DNA of 64,000 bases from Candidatus Endomicrobiellum porotermitis. Lineage in GTDB: Bacteria; Elusimicrobiota; Endomicrobiia; Endomicrobiales; Endomicrobiaceae. Of the stretch, positions 8,628 to 18,428 are shown piece by piece. The notes below the pieces were generated by a model. The model did no database searches. It was given only the letters and a program-made list of their open reading frames with translations, and was not told the DNA's origin. Position 1 is the stretch's first letter; each line of letters starts with the position of its first letter. A program made the position numbers and the translations under genes. The stretch lies in assembly GCA_031289055.1 (NCBI GenBank), contig JAITQE010000026.1, forward strand, positions 1 to 64,000, read 5' to 3'.

Positions 8628-9194
8628 ATGAGTCGCTTGGGCAAAAAACCGGTTCGTATGCCGGAAAAGGTGAAAGCAGAATTTAACAACGGCGTGTTAG
8701 AAATAGTGGGTCCTGGCGGGAAGCTTTCGCAAGGCATAGATACTAAGATAAACATAAAAATTGACAAGGACAGTATTCTTGTAGAAGCTCTTGAGGAATC
8801 CCGCAAGCATAACATGCTTCATGGTCTCATAAGAGGTCTTGTCGTCAATATGATAGAGGGCGTTACAAACGGGTTCAAAAAAGAGCTTGAAGCTATAGGA
8901 CTTGGTTATAAGGCAAATATAGAAGGCGGTAAGAAGTTGGTTTTAGCGGTGGGATTTTCTCACCTTGTAAATATTCCCATACCTTCGACTGTGAAAGTAA
9001 CTGCGGCTCTTACGCCCGACAAAAATACTTTAATAACGGTAACGGGGATTGATAAATATGAAGTTGGCGCATTTGCCGCTAAAATTAGGGCGGCTAAGCC
9101 GCCTGAACCGTACAAAGGTTTTGGCATAAGATATTTGGGCGAGAAGATAATAAGAAAAGACGGGAAAGCCGCAGCGAGCTCAGGCAAAAAATAG
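8628..9194 (+). CDS. rplF: 50S ribosomal protein L6
   Basis: 188 residues with a duplicated fold, starting MSRLGKKPVRMPEKV. The C-terminal family signature PPEPYKGFGIRYLGEKI is clear. L6 stabilises the factor-binding region near the sarcin-ricin loop. The 73-base gap before it has only short inverted repeats. Confidence 0.97.
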   Translation: MSRLGKKPVRMPEKVKAEFNNGVLEIVGPGGKLSQGIDTKINIKIDKDSILVEALEESRKHNMLHGLIRGLVVNMIEGVTNGFKKELEAIGLGYKANIEGGKKLVLAVGFSHLVNIPIPSTVKVTAALTPDKNTLITVTGIDKYEVGAFAAKIRAAKPPEPYKGFGIRYLGEKIIRKDGKAAASSGKK

Positions 9195-9204
9195 AGGATT
9201 TTAG

Positions 9205-9564
9205 ATGAAAGATTCAAATAAAAGATTTGATTATCGCGTTAAGAGAGTAAGAAGCAAAATTGAGGGAACGCAAGAAAGACCTCGTTTAAGCGTTCACCGT
9301 GGACATAAGCACATTTATGCTCAAATCATTGACGACAGCAAGGGATCCACTTTAGCTTCGGCTTCAACGTTGTCTCTTGAGCTTAAAGGCAAGTTGAAAG
9401 TTACGGATACCGTTGCGGCGGCAAAGTCCGTAGGGGAATTGATAGCTAAAAAAGCGTCTGAAAAAGGCGTTAAGAAAGTTGTGTTTGATCGCAGAGGTTA
9501 TGAGTTTACGGGAAAGATTAAAGCTCTCGCGGACGCCGCGAGAGAAAGCGGATTGGATTTTTAA
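9205..9564 (+). CDS. rplR: 50S ribosomal protein L18
   Basis: 119 residues, standard length. [20 protein letters not shown] and [20 protein letters not shown] are family motifs. L18 binds 5S rRNA together with L5. It starts ten bases after rplF. Confidence 0.97.
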   Translation: MKDSNKRFDYRVKRVRSKIEGTQERPRLSVHRGHKHIYAQIIDDSKGSTLASASTLSLELKGKLKVTDTVAAAKSVGELIAKKASEKGVKKVVFDRRGYEFTGKIKALADAARESGLDF

Positions 9565-9566
9565 CG

Positions 9567-9598
9567 GAAACACCGAGCGAAGCGACAAAGGTGTTTCT
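9567..9598 (+). promoter_or_regulatory. short hairpin between rplR and rpsE
   Basis: GAAACACC (9567-9574) pairs with GGTGTTTC (9591-9598) around a 16-base loop. No long T run follows directly, so it is more likely an RNA-stability or spacing element than a terminator. Confidence 0.35.
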
Positions 9599-9642
9599 AA
9601 ATTTTAAGATAAAAACGCAGCGTGTAGTTTTAGGAGGACAAG

Positions 9643-10146
9643 TTGGCTGAGAAAATAGGTAAACAACAAAATAACAATGGCTTGAAAGAAACTGTTGTCG
9701 CCGTTAACAGAGTGGCAAAGGTTGTTAAAGGCGGGAAGAGATTTTCGTTCAACGCTTTGGTAGTGGTAGGCGACGGAGTCGGTAAAGTGGGCTGCGGTCT
9801 TGGCAAAGCAAACGAAGTTCAAGCCGCAATACAAAAAGGCAGTATGCAAGCCTCAAAACATATGGTTTCAGTGCAGCTCAAGGGCAATACGATTCCGCAC
9901 GAAATAATCGGCGTTTCAGGCTCGGGAAAAGTATTGTTAAAGCCTGCGGCTCCCGGAACTGGAGTTATCGCCGGCGGAGCGGTAAGAGCTGTTCTTGAGG
10001 CTGTGGGAATCAGAAATATCCTTACGAAGTCAATGCGTTCTTCTAATCCGTTTAACGTAGTTTATGCGACGATAGAAGCGCTTAAAGCTCTTCGTTCAAA
10101 AGAATACGTCGCTAAAATCAGAGAGAAAGAGGCTGTGGAAATATGA
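9643..10146 (+). CDS. rpsE: 30S ribosomal protein S5
   Basis: 167 residues. The start is TTG 9643, supported by AGGAGG at the right spacing and by the lack of an ATG in a suitable place. [20 protein letters not shown] and [20 protein letters not shown] are S5 signatures. S5 acts at mRNA entry and in decoding fidelity. Its stop overlaps the rplO start (ATGA), which leaves no room for rpmD, usually found here. Confidence 0.97.
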   Translation: MAEKIGKQQNNNGLKETVVAVNRVAKVVKGGKRFSFNALVVVGDGVGKVGCGLGKANEVQAAIQKGSMQASKHMVSVQLKGNTIPHEIIGVSGSGKVLLKPAAPGTGVIAGGAVRAVLEAVGIRNILTKSMRSSNPFNVVYATIEALKALRSKEYVAKIREKEAVEI

Positions 10147-10589
10147 TAGGTTTGGATAATTTAAAGCCTGCAAAAGGCTCAAAGCATAGAAAGAAAATTG
10201 TCGGACGCGGTGTCGGTTCTGGACACGGTCGCACTTCTACGCGCGGATCTAAAGGACAAAAAGCCCGTTCGGGCGACGGATCAAAGAAGATAGGCTTTGA
10301 AGGCGGGCAGATGCCTATTTTTAGGAGAATTCCTAAGAGAGGCTTCAATAATCCGTTCCGCAAAGAATACGAAATTGTCAATGTTGAAAGTTTAAATAAG
10401 TTTGACGCAGGCGTAGAAGTTACGCCTCAAGTTCTTAAAGAAGCCGGTCTTACAGGAAAGGCAAAGCTTGTAAAGATTTTGGGCGTCGGCGATCTTAAGA
10501 AAGCTTTAACTATTAAAGTAGCCGCTTTCTCAAAGTCTGCTATTGAAAAAATCAACGCTGCAGGCGGTAAAGCTGAAGTTGTTAAATAA
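10143..10589 (+). CDS. rplO: 50S ribosomal protein L15
   Basis: 148 residues. The N-terminal glycine and arginine-rich region [20 protein letters not shown] and the block [18 protein letters not shown] are typical. The start overlaps the rpsE stop, indicating translational coupling. A 235-base gap with its own promoter separates it from secY. Confidence 0.97.
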   Translation: MIGLDNLKPAKGSKHRKKIVGRGVGSGHGRTSTRGSKGQKARSGDGSKKIGFEGGQMPIFRRIPKRGFNNPFRKEYEIVNVESLNKFDAGVEVTPQVLKEAGLTGKAKLVKILGVGDLKKALTIKVAAFSKSAIEKINAAGGKAEVVK

Positions 10590-10659
10590 CGGTTAAAAAG
10601 ATATGAGTAGCGATTGAAAAATGAAGGATATAAGCGCGAAAAGCTTTGTCTGTCATTTT

Positions 10660-10688
10660 TTGTTTTTAGCGACAAAATTGTGTATAAT
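10660..10688 (+). promoter_or_regulatory. promoter for secY-adk-map-infA
   Basis: TTGTTT (10660-10665) and TATAAT (10683-10688) are spaced by 17 bases in the 235-base gap between rplO and secY. No other gene was found in the gap. The spacing and the perfect -10 box make this a credible internal promoter. Confidence 0.6.
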
Positions 10689-10824
10689 AGTAGCGTATTG
10701 TCGTTCCCGAGAACTTTTTTGTGATTGGTTCTTTATTGCTGTAGTAGGTATAAATATTTGCCAGCGAATGTGAATTGACGGCGAGAATTATGATTAATAA
10801 TGTCTAAAATAATGGGATTAAATT

Positions 10825-12168
10825 ATGCTAAAAAGTTTTGGCGATATCTTTAGAGTGCCTGAATTAAGAAAAAGAGTATTTTTCACATTGCTTATTATTG
10901 TCGCATATAGAATAGGCGCTACCGTCCCTATTCCCGGTATCAATGGAGAAGCTGTAAAATCTTTATTTGCGGCGCAGGCTAACGGATTGCTGGGCTTTTT
11001 AGACATGTTTTCGGGCGGAGCGCTCAACAGGATGTCTGTTTTCTCTATGGGTATTATGCCGTATATCAACGCGTCCATTATTATGAGTTTGATGCAAGGC
11101 GCTCACATAATTCCTTATTTGGACAGATTGGCAAAAGAAGGCGAACAAGGAAGAAAAAAGCTTACGCAAATTACGAGATACGGCACTCTTATTTTAGGCG
11201 CTATTCAGTCTTTTGGTCTTACTATGATGATAACCAAAATCCCTACGCCTTCGGGTATGCCTATAGTATTGGAGCCGTCTTGGTCTTGGACGTTCTTGAC
11301 CATTACGACTTTGCTTACGGGTACGGTTTTGATAATGTGGCTTGGCGAGCAGGTCACGGAAAGAGGTATTGGCAACGGGATTTCCCTTATAATTTTTGCG
11401 GGTATCGTTGAAAGGCTTCCTCACGCTGTTTTGAGTATTGTAAAGCTTGTTCAAATGGAAGAAATTTCAATCTTGTACGTCCTAACTCTTACGGCTATTG
11501 TAATTGCCGTTTTGATAGCCGTTGTTTGGATTGAAACTGCTCAGAGAAGAATTCCTATTCATTATGCCAAAAAAATGGTCGGCAAAAAAATGTACGGAGG
11601 ACAGTCTTCTTTCCTTCCTATAAAAGTTGACCAGTCTGGCGTTATAGCCGTTATTTTCTCCGTATCTATTTTAACGGCGCCTTTGACTATAGCTCAGTTT
11701 ACTCCAAATTGGACAATATTTGGTTTTCCTATAGCAAAGAAAATTACGGAATGGTTTAACGGCGGGTCCGTTGTTTATAGTTTGATTTATGCGGGACTTG
11801 TTATTTTCTTCTGCTATTTTTATAACTCAATATCTTTTAATCCAAAAGATTTGTCTGAAAACATGAAAAAATCAGGCGGTTTTGTTCCCGGTATCAGACC
11901 TGGAGAACCTACGGCTGATTATATACAAAAAGTTCTTGAAAGAGTTACGTTGGGCGGCGCTTTGTTTGTTGCTTGTATTGCAGTTTTGCCCGATTATCTG
12001 AGAAGCGTTATGAGCGCTCCGTTTTTCTTTGGCGGCACCTCTCTCCTTATTGTCGTCGGCGTATCTCTTGATACTGTCGGACAAATAGAGTCGCATTTGA
12101 TAATGAGGCATTACGAAGGATTTATGAAGGAAGGACGTATAAAAGGTCGTTGGTTCAACGTGCGTTAG
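10825..12168 (+). CDS. secY: preprotein translocase subunit SecY
   Basis: 447 residues with ten predicted membrane segments. It begins MLKSFGDIFRVPELRKRVFF, with GATVPIPGIN in the plug region, then the family signatures FSMGIMPYINASIIMSL and GERVTERGIG-like LGEQVTERGIGNGISLIIF. SecY forms the protein-conducting channel of the inner membrane with SecE and SecG. It keeps its usual place after rplO. A 188-base gap to adk shows no gene. Confidence 0.98.
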   Translation: MLKSFGDIFRVPELRKRVFFTLLIIVAYRIGATVPIPGINGEAVKSLFAAQANGLLGFLDMFSGGALNRMSVFSMGIMPYINASIIMSLMQGAHIIPYLDRLAKEGEQGRKKLTQITRYGTLILGAIQSFGLTMMITKIPTPSGMPIVLEPSWSWTFLTITTLLTGTVLIMWLGEQVTERGIGNGISLIIFAGIVERLPHAVLSIVKLVQMEEISILYVLTLTAIVIAVLIAVVWIETAQRRIPIHYAKKMVGKKMYGGQSSFLPIKVDQSGVIAVIFSVSILTAPLTIAQFTPNWTIFGFPIAKKITEWFNGGSVVYSLIYAGLVIFFCYFYNSISFNPKDLSENMKKSGGFVPGIRPGEPTADYIQKVLERVTLGGALFVACIAVLPDYLRSVMSAPFFFGGTSLLIVVGVSLDTVGQIESHLIMRHYEGFMKEGRIKGRWFNVR

Positions 12169-12356
12169 AAAGCTTGTCCTTTTGAGCGTTTATACTTTCT
12201 TACGCTTCAATCTCGCGTATCTAAGAGAGTATGCTTAGTTAAAGCAAGCGTCGTCTAAACCCAAAATCCTGCGTTCTTAAAATTAATGTTGAAGTTTAGT
12301 TTTTAAAAAATTGAGATTTGTTGAAATAATAAAAAATAAAGCGATAAGAGTTAAAA

Positions 12357-12992
12357 ATGAATTATATACTTATGGGACCTCCCGGAGCGGGGAAGGGAAC
12401 CCAGGCAAAAAAAATTGTAGAAAAGTTTGGCATAGTCCATCTATCGACGGGCGATATGCTTAGAGAAGCCAAAAAATCTGACGAAGTTATAAGCAAACTC
12501 CTTGCATCGGGACAGTTGGTTCCTGATGAGATAGTTGTCAACATGGTGAAGAAACGTCTTGAAAAAGGCGACGTAAAAAAAGGATTTCTTTTGGACGGTT
12601 TTCCAAGAACTGTCAATCAAGCCCGAGAGCTTGACAAAACGCTTAAATCTGAAAACATGAAAATAGACGCGGTATTTTTTATAGACGTTCATTTTGAAGA
12701 GGCGGTTAAGAGAATTTCAGGAAGAAGAGTTTGTTCTTGCGGCGCAAGTTACCGCGTAGATTTTATTCCTCCTAAAGTTGAAGGAAAATGCGATGCTTGC
12801 GATAGTGAGCTTATCCAAAGAACCGACGACAAAGAGAATGTTGTAAGAGACAGGCTTGACGTCTATGAGAAACAGACTAGACCTTTAATAGATTATTACA
12901 AAAATATGGGATTGCTTGTTAATATAGACGGTTTAAAAAGTGAATCCGAAGTGTTTGAAGATATAAAAAAACGCATCATAGAGGCAAAATAA
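12357..12992 (+). CDS. adk: adenylate kinase
   Basis: 211 residues. The P-loop [10 protein letters not shown] is at residues 7-16, the AMP-binding [10 protein letters not shown] in the middle, and a long LID domain with C-S-C...C-x2-C cysteines that looks like the zinc-binding LID of Gram-positive enzymes, although the first pair is one residue closer than the usual C-x2-C. It interconverts ATP plus AMP with two ADP. It sits in the usual secY-adk-map-infA order. Confidence 0.97.
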   Translation: MNYILMGPPGAGKGTQAKKIVEKFGIVHLSTGDMLREAKKSDEVISKLLASGQLVPDEIVVNMVKKRLEKGDVKKGFLLDGFPRTVNQARELDKTLKSENMKIDAVFFIDVHFEEAVKRISGRRVCSCGASYRVDFIPPKVEGKCDACDSELIQRTDDKENVVRDRLDVYEKQTRPLIDYYKNMGLLVNIDGLKSESEVFEDIKKRIIEAK

Positions 12993-12993
12993 A

Positions 12994-13782
12994 TTGTTTT
13001 TTAAAAAGCTGGCAATAGAGTTAAAAACGGCGAAAGAAATTGAGAAAATGAAAGTTGCCGGTAAAGTTGTAGGGGAAATTTTAGAAAAGCTCTATGAAAT
13101 AATAAAACCGGGAATAACTACGAAAGATATAGACGAATTCTCGGAAAAGTATATAAGAAAATTGAAAATGACGCCTGCGTTTTTGGGTGCGCCGGGAGCA
13201 AGTCGTCCATTCCCCGCGTCTGCGTGCGTATCAATAAACGATGAAGTTGTGCATGGGATTCCGAATGCTTCCCGCGTGCTAAAATCAGGCGATATAGTTT
13301 CTGTAGATATGGGCGTTTTTTACGAAGGCTATTATGGCGACGCAGCAAGAACCTACGCAGTCGGCAGTATCTCCGACACCGCCGCTAATCTTCTTAAAAT
13401 TACGGAACTCTCTTTACAGAAAGGCATAGAAAAGGCGCTTCCTGCAAACAGGCTTGGCGACATTTCAAACGCTGTGCAAACAGTCGCCGAGACCGCCGGT
13501 TTTTCGGTTGTAAGAGACTTTGTCGGACATGGAATAGGTAGAAATCTGCATGAGGAGCCTCAAATTCCAAATTACGGCAAAGCGGATGCGGGAATTAAGC
13601 TTCTTCCCGGAATGGTTCTCGCAATAGAGCCTATGATAAACGAGGGAAGTTGCGAAGTTTGCATGTTGGACGATGATTGGACTGTTGTTACAAGAGACGG
13701 AAGTTTAAGCGCTCATTTTGAGCATACCGTGGCGATAATGGAAAGCGGTTACGAAATTCTAACAAAGGTAGAGAATGGCTAA
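12994..13782 (+). CDS. map: methionine aminopeptidase type I
   Basis: 262 residues from TTG 12994, one base after the adk stop; no better start lies before the first family residues [14 protein letters not shown]. The five metal ligands are visible: D and D in [20 protein letters not shown] in [13 protein letters not shown] in LAIEPMIN, and E in AHFEHTVAI. It removes the initiator methionine from nascent proteins. The 3' end overlaps infA by eight bases. Confidence 0.96.
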   Translation: MFFKKLAIELKTAKEIEKMKVAGKVVGEILEKLYEIIKPGITTKDIDEFSEKYIRKLKMTPAFLGAPGASRPFPASACVSINDEVVHGIPNASRVLKSGDIVSVDMGVFYEGYYGDAARTYAVGSISDTAANLLKITELSLQKGIEKALPANRLGDISNAVQTVAETAGFSVVRDFVGHGIGRNLHEEPQIPNYGKADAGIKLLPGMVLAIEPMINEGSCEVCMLDDDWTVVTRDGSLSAHFEHTVAIMESGYEILTKVENG

Positions 13783-13996
13783 AGAAGAGAAACTTATTGT
13801 TGAAGGCAGGATTTTAGAATCTTTGCCAAACGCTGTGTTTAGAGTAGAGCTTATAGAGGGCGGTCATGTAATATTAGCGCATATTTGCGGAAAGATGAGA
13901 GTGCATTATATAAAGATACTTCCCGGCGATAAAGTTAAAGTTGAGCTTTCTCCTTATGATTTAACAAGAGGCAGAATTACGTACAGAGAGAAGTAA
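13775..13996 (+). CDS. infA: translation initiation factor IF-1
   Basis: 73 residues, full length, with the S1-like OB fold [20 protein letters not shown] and the ending [18 protein letters not shown]-1 occupies the A site during initiation. The ATG overlaps the map stop, so translation is coupled. A small terminator-like hairpin follows. Confidence 0.97.
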   Translation: MAKEEKLIVEGRILESLPNAVFRVELIEGGHVILAHICGKMRVHYIKILPGDKVKVELSPYDLTRGRITYREK

Positions 13997-14026
13997 AAAA
14001 CGGTTGTAAAATAACGAGATAGACAA

Positions 14027-14057
14027 GCCGCTGTGCTAGCGGCGCGCGTTGTTTTTT
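14027..14057 (+). terminator. hairpin with T-rich tail after infA
   Basis: GCCGCT (14027-14032) pairs with AGCGGC (14038-14043) around a five-base loop, followed by GCGCGTTGTTTTTTG. A TATAAT at 14069-14074 just downstream could restart transcription for rpmJ onward, though its -35 region is poor. Confidence 0.5.
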
Positions 14058-14112
14058 GTTATTTTGTGTATAATACGGAACTGTCAAAGATATAGAAATA
14101 ATGGAGCATGAA

Positions 14113-14226
14113 ATGAAAGTCAGAGCATCTGTAAAACCTATTTGTCAGAAGTGTAAAGTTATAAAACGCAAAGGCGTAGTAAGGGTTGTATGCTCAGAGC
14201 CTAAGCATAAGCAGAGACAAGGATAA
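14113..14226 (+). CDS. rpmJ: 50S ribosomal protein L36
   Basis: 37 residues, too short for most ORF lists: [20 protein letters not shown], then [17 protein letters not shown]. The zinc ligands C-x2-C, C and H are all present, so it is the zinc-binding form. GGAG lies ten bases before the ATG. It is in the usual infA-rpmJ-rpsM position. Confidence 0.96.
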   Translation: MKVRASVKPICQKCKVIKRKGVVRVVCSEPKHKQRQG

Positions 14227-14318
14227 GTCGTAAAGTATAAAAGATAGCGACTGAAAGGCGTCTGTTATTTTGGTTTTAATTAGATAAAAAAGAAGCAAAC
14301 AATCTGGAGGATAGACAA

Positions 14319-14708
14319 ATGGCTCGTGTTGCCGGAGTAGATTTACCAAAGAATAAAAAACTTGATATAGCGTTAAGATATATTTACGGAATAGGGTCTG
14401 CCATATCAAACGAAATTATAACGGAACTTTCATTGGATCCCGCTAAAAGAGTTAAAGATTTAACTGAAGAAGAAGTAAACAAAATAAACAATTTTATAAC
14501 AAAAAATTTAAAAGTTGAAGGAGATCTCAGAAGAGAAATCCAAGCAAATATTAAAAGACTTATAGAAATCGGGAGCTATAGAGGTTCGCGTCACAGAAGA
14601 AATCTTCCCGTAAGAGGACAGAGATCTAAAACCAACGCCCGCACGAGACGCGGTAAGAGAAAGACCGTAGGAGCGGGCAAGGCCGCAGCTCCGGGTAAGA
14701 AGGGCTAA
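14319..14708 (+). CDS. rpsM: 30S ribosomal protein S13
   Basis: 129 residues starting [20 protein letters not shown]. The C-terminal [20 protein letters not shown] contacts P-site tRNA. A strong CTGGAGG site precedes the ATG. It is the first large gene of the alpha operon. Confidence 0.97.
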   Translation: MARVAGVDLPKNKKLDIALRYIYGIGSAISNEIITELSLDPAKRVKDLTEEEVNKINNFITKNLKVEGDLRREIQANIKRLIEIGSYRGSRHRRNLPVRGQRSKTNARTRRGKRKTVGAGKAAAPGKKG

Positions 14709-14797
14709 GCGTCGGGCTGATGTTTGGTTGTCGCTAATTACCGACGAGAAATGTTTAAGTTAAAGTTATATATTCGTAAAACAAGAACGGAGGAAGC

Positions 14798-15190
14798 ATG
14801 GCAGAGGAAAAGAAGACCGTCGGCTCTAAAAAGAAAAAATATACCGGCGGAGTAGCTAAAGCGTATATATTGTCAACATTTAACAATACGATTGTTAATA
14901 TAACCGATGAAAGAGGAAACACTTTGTCTTGGGCGTCTGCAGGCGGTTCAGGATTTAAAGGAACAAAAAAAGGCACGCCTTTTGCGGCTCAGATGACTGC
15001 GGCTGCGGTAGGTAAAAAGGCTATGGATATTGGCGTAAAAAGCGTTGCCATTTTTGTAAACGGTCCTGGTCCGGGAAGAGAAACGGCTATAAGAGGTTTG
15101 CAGAGTTCGGGTCTTGCAATAACGGCTATAAAAGATATTACGCCTGTTCCTCACGACGGGTGTCGTCCTCCAAAACCAAGAAGAGTATAA
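14798..15190 (+). CDS. rpsK: 30S ribosomal protein S11
   Basis: 130 residues. The core [20 protein letters not shown] and the C-terminal [18 protein letters not shown] are diagnostic. S11 forms part of the 30S platform near the E-site mRNA. CGGAGGAAG precedes the ATG. Confidence 0.97.
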   Translation: MAEEKKTVGSKKKKYTGGVAKAYILSTFNNTIVNITDERGNTLSWASAGGSGFKGTKKGTPFAAQMTAAAVGKKAMDIGVKSVAIFVNGPGPGRETAIRGLQSSGLAITAIKDITPVPHDGCRPPKPRRV

Positions 15191-15272
15191 CGTTGAAAAT
15201 GGCGTTCGGCGCAACGGCTGTCGTCGGATTTTATTTAGATATAGTAAAAACAACATGGGAGGATTTTAATAG

Positions 15273-15899
15273 ATGTCACGTTATTTATGTTCAGTATGTA
15301 AGTTGTGTCGTCGTGAAAAAGAAAAGCTTTTTCTTAAAGGGGAAAGATGTTCTTCAAAATGCGCTCTTGACAAAAAAAGAGGCAAAAATGCTCCCGGACA
15401 GCACGGAGCAATGAAGTCAAAAATGTCCGACTATGCAAAACACTTGCGCGAGAAACAGAAAGCAAGAAGAGTTTACGGTTTAACTGAAGAACAGTTCGTC
15501 CACTATTACGAGACGGCTGAAAAAATGAAAGGTTCAACCGGAGACAACTTGTTTAAGATTCTTGAGCTTAGGCTTGACAACGTGGCGTATCGTTTAGGCT
15601 TGGCTTCTTCTAAGAGAATGGCAAGACAAACAATAAATCACGGAAATATTTTGGTAAACGGCAAAAAAATAGACGTGCCTCGTTATCAAGTGAAAGCGGG
15701 CGATATTATAACGGTGCCTGAGAAGTACAAGGCAAACGCCGTTATAAAGAAATTGGTTGAAGGGACGTCTTCAAACGTTCCGTCTTGGTTGAGTTTTGAC
15801 AAAAACAAAGTTGAGGGGACAGTAGCAAGCGAACCTTTGGCAGGGGAAGTTTCTCACCCTATAAACAGTCAGCTTATAGTTGAATATTATTCAAAATAA
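15273..15899 (+). CDS. rpsD: 30S ribosomal protein S4
   Basis: 208 residues. The N-terminal C-x2-C and C-x3-C cysteines (CSVCKLC, CSSKC) suggest the zinc-binding S4 form. The S4 domain has RLDNVAYRLGLASSKRMARQ and GNILVNGKKIDVPRYQVKAG. S4 starts 30S assembly and often represses the alpha operon. GGGAGGA precedes the ATG. Confidence 0.97.
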   Translation: MSRYLCSVCKLCRREKEKLFLKGERCSSKCALDKKRGKNAPGQHGAMKSKMSDYAKHLREKQKARRVYGLTEEQFVHYYETAEKMKGSTGDNLFKILELRLDNVAYRLGLASSKRMARQTINHGNILVNGKKIDVPRYQVKAGDIITVPEKYKANAVIKKLVEGTSSNVPSWLSFDKNKVEGTVASEPLAGEVSHPINSQLIVEYYSK

Positions 15900-15940
15900 A
15901 TTAACGGCTGCGAAGAGCTTGTTAAGTGAGGTTATAAAGA

Positions 15941-16927
15941 ATGAAAGCATTGGATTTAGAAAAACTACGTAAACTTAAATTAGACGAAAAAACCGCTACT
16001 AAGTTCTATGGACGCTTAATCGCTGAACCTTTTGAGCGCGGTTATGGTCATACGATAGGCAATTCGTTGAGAAGAATCCTTCTTTCAAGCCTTGAAGGAT
16101 CAGCAATTTCTTCCATAAAAGTTGCGGGAGCTATGCACGAGTTTGCGGTTTTGAAAGGCGTAAATGAAGATGTGGCTCAGATAGTTTTAAACTTAAAAAA
16201 GATAAGATTAAAGTTGAACAGCGACGGTCCTGAGGGATTGTACCTAAAAGTAAAAAAAGCGGGAAAGGTAACTGCTAAAGATATTGAGCAAAACCTCAAT
16301 GTTGATATAATGAATCCCGAGCAGGAAATTGCAAATATAGACAATGGAACAACTCTTGAAATAGAAATGGAAGCCACTAAAGGCAAGGGGTACGTTCTTG
16401 CAGAAGAGGCAAAAGCGGACAAATACCCCGTTGGCACTATATTCTTGGACTCTCTATATTCTCCTGTAACAAGAGTCAACTACGAAGTGGAAAATACTCG
16501 CGTAGAGCAGACTCTTAACTATGACAAGCTTATTGTGGAAATATGGACGGACGGATCAGTCGCTCCGAAGGACGCTTTAATAAAATCTGCAAAGATTTTG
16601 AGAAATAGACTTATTATTTTCACTGATGAGCCTGCTGAAGATGAATCTGTTGTTCCTAAAGGCGCTGGAAAGGCGCATTATACTGATATAAAGCAAGAAG
16701 GCATTTTTACTCAGCCTATAACCTCTATGAATCTTTCAACAAGATCTTTAAATAGCTTAAAAAATCAGAACATAAATACAATTGGCGACCTTGTTAAAGT
16801 AAACGAATATGATTTGATGAACTTTGGCAATTTCGGAAAACGTTCGTTTGAAGAAGTTAAGGGTAAACTTCAAGAGTTGAATTTATCGCTTGGAATGGGA
16901 TTTAAAGACGGAGTTAAGAAGAAATGA
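15941..16927 (+). CDS. rpoA: RNA polymerase subunit alpha
   Basis: 328 residues. The N-terminal dimerisation domain has PFERGYGHTIGNSLRRILLS; the C-terminal DNA-binding domain has LSTRSLNSLKNQNINTIGDL and FGKRSFEEVKGKLQELNLSL. It is the assembly scaffold of RNA polymerase and contacts UP elements and activators. Its stop overlaps the rplQ start (ATGA). Confidence 0.98.
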   Translation: MKALDLEKLRKLKLDEKTATKFYGRLIAEPFERGYGHTIGNSLRRILLSSLEGSAISSIKVAGAMHEFAVLKGVNEDVAQIVLNLKKIRLKLNSDGPEGLYLKVKKAGKVTAKDIEQNLNVDIMNPEQEIANIDNGTTLEIEMEATKGKGYVLAEEAKADKYPVGTIFLDSLYSPVTRVNYEVENTRVEQTLNYDKLIVEIWTDGSVAPKDALIKSAKILRNRLIIFTDEPAEDESVVPKGAGKAHYTDIKQEGIFTQPITSMNLSTRSLNSLKNQNINTIGDLVKVNEYDLMNFGNFGKRSFEEVKGKLQELNLSLGMGFKDGVKKK

Positions 16928-17277
16928 TAAAAACTTATAACGGGAGCAAACTTGGGGTAACGAGTTCTCACAAAAAAGCCATGCTTCGCAATTTAGCTAC
17001 TCAGTTGTTTCTTCATGAAAAGATAGAAACTACTTTGCCTAAAGCTAAAGAACTTGTAAGTTATTCTGAGAAACTTTTGACAAAAGCTAAAAAAGCGGAT
17101 TTAAGCGCTATAAGAGCCGTAAGCGGCGAGATACGCAGTAAAGATGTTGTTAAGAAAATTTTTGCCGTGTTGGCGCCGAGATATAAAGAGAGAAACGGCG
17201 GGTATACTCAAATCTTGAAAGTTGGAACAAGACGCGGCGATAGCGCTGACGTCGCTATAGTAAAATTAGTAATATAA
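16924..17277 (+). CDS. rplQ: 50S ribosomal protein L17
   Basis: 117 residues. SSHKKAMLRNLATQLFLHEK and the C-terminal GGYTQILKVGTRRGDSADVA match L17. It is translationally coupled to rpoA by a four-base overlap and ends the ribosomal array. Confidence 0.97.
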   Translation: MIKTYNGSKLGVTSSHKKAMLRNLATQLFLHEKIETTLPKAKELVSYSEKLLTKAKKADLSAIRAVSGEIRSKDVVKKIFAVLAPRYKERNGGYTQILKVGTRRGDSADVAIVKLVI

Positions 17278-17293
17278 ACAATCACAAACTTAA

Positions 17294-17366
17294 AAGTGGA
17301 GAACGGACAATAAAGCCAAATAATCGGGAATCTGTTTATTTGTATGCTCGCCGCTCTCCGCTTTTT
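17294..17366 (+). terminator. probable terminator after rplQ
   Basis: AAGTGGAGAACGG (17294-17306) pairs with CCGCTCTCCGCTT (17351-17363) with one wobble and one mismatch, and TTTTT follows at once. The loop is long (about 44 bases), so confidence is moderate. Its position between rplQ and mreB suits the end of the alpha operon. Confidence 0.5.
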
Positions 17367-17385
17367 AATCCGCGCGAGGAAATAA

Positions 17386-18414
17386 ATGTTTAATTATATT
17401 TTTGGGTTGTTTTCTAACGATATGGGAATTGACCTTGGGACCGCTTCAGTTTTAGTCTATATCAAAGGCAAAAACATTGTTTTAAGAGAGCCGTCCGTAA
17501 TCGCTATGGAGCGCGATACAAAAATAGTGCTTTCTATAGGAATAGAAGCGAAAAAAATGCTTGGCAAAACCCCTGCAAACATTATTGCAGTAAGACCTTT
17601 GAGAAACGGCGTTATAGCGGACTTTGAAGCAACCGAAAAAATGATTAGATATTTTATTAAGAAAGTCCACAATAAAAGAACTCTTTTGCATCCAAGAGTA
17701 GTTATAGGCGTTCCTTCAGGTATTACGGAAGTAGAAAGAAGAGCCGTAAGAGAGTCTGCCGAGCAGGCGGGCGCCAGAGAAGTCCACCTTATAGACGAGC
17801 CGATGGCTGCCGCAATAGGCGCCGGAATACCAATTCAAGACCCGGAAGGCAGCATGATAGTAGATATTGGCGGCGGTACCACAGAAGTGGCTGTTCTTTC
17901 TCTTGGCGGAATGGTTGTGGCTAAATCTCTTGAAGTTGCGGGCGATAAAATGGACGAAGCCATAGTTCAGTATTTTAGACGCAACCATAATCTTTCCGTT
18001 GGTGAAAATACGGCCGAATCTGTTAAAATAAAAATTGGCTCTGTATTTCCTTTAGAGCAAGAATTGACAATGGGCGTTAAAGGAAGAGACTTGCTTACAG
18101 GTCTGCCAAAGACTGTTTCTGTTTCTTCTAAAGAAATAAGAACGGCGATTGAGGACCCTATTAGAAAAATAATAGAAGTTGTAAAGAACGTTCTTGAAGA
18201 AACTCCTGCCGAACTTTCAGCCGACCTTGTTGACAAAGGAATAATTTTGAGCGGAGGAGGCTCGCTTGTTAAAGGTATCCCTGAACTTATTTCTCAAGAA
18301 ACAGAGTTGCCTGTAAATATCGCCGACGATCCCATTACATGCGTTGCCAGAGGCACAGGCGCGTATTTGGAAGAGTTGGACAACGTAAAAAGATCCCAAA
18401 AAAGAAACGTATAA
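17386..18414 (+). CDS. mreB: rod-shape determining actin homologue MreB
   Basis: 342 residues. The actin-fold phosphate loops are visible: GIDLGTASVLVYIKGKNIVL at the N-terminus, IVDIGGGTTEVAVLSLGGMV in the middle and ILSGGGSLVKGI near the C-terminus. MreB filaments guide lateral wall synthesis at the inner membrane. It heads an operon with mreC, mreD, mrdA and rodA, all close or overlapping. Confidence 0.98.
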   Translation: MFNYIFGLFSNDMGIDLGTASVLVYIKGKNIVLREPSVIAMERDTKIVLSIGIEAKKMLGKTPANIIAVRPLRNGVIADFEATEKMIRYFIKKVHNKRTLLHPRVVIGVPSGITEVERRAVRESAEQAGAREVHLIDEPMAAAIGAGIPIQDPEGSMIVDIGGGTTEVAVLSLGGMVVAKSLEVAGDKMDEAIVQYFRRNHNLSVGENTAESVKIKIGSVFPLEQELTMGVKGRDLLTGLPKTVSVSSKEIRTAIEDPIRKIIEVVKNVLEETPAELSADLVDKGIILSGGGSLVKGIPELISQETELPVNIADDPITCVARGTGAYLEELDNVKRSQKRNV

Positions 18415-18428
18415 CATTAGGATTTTTA

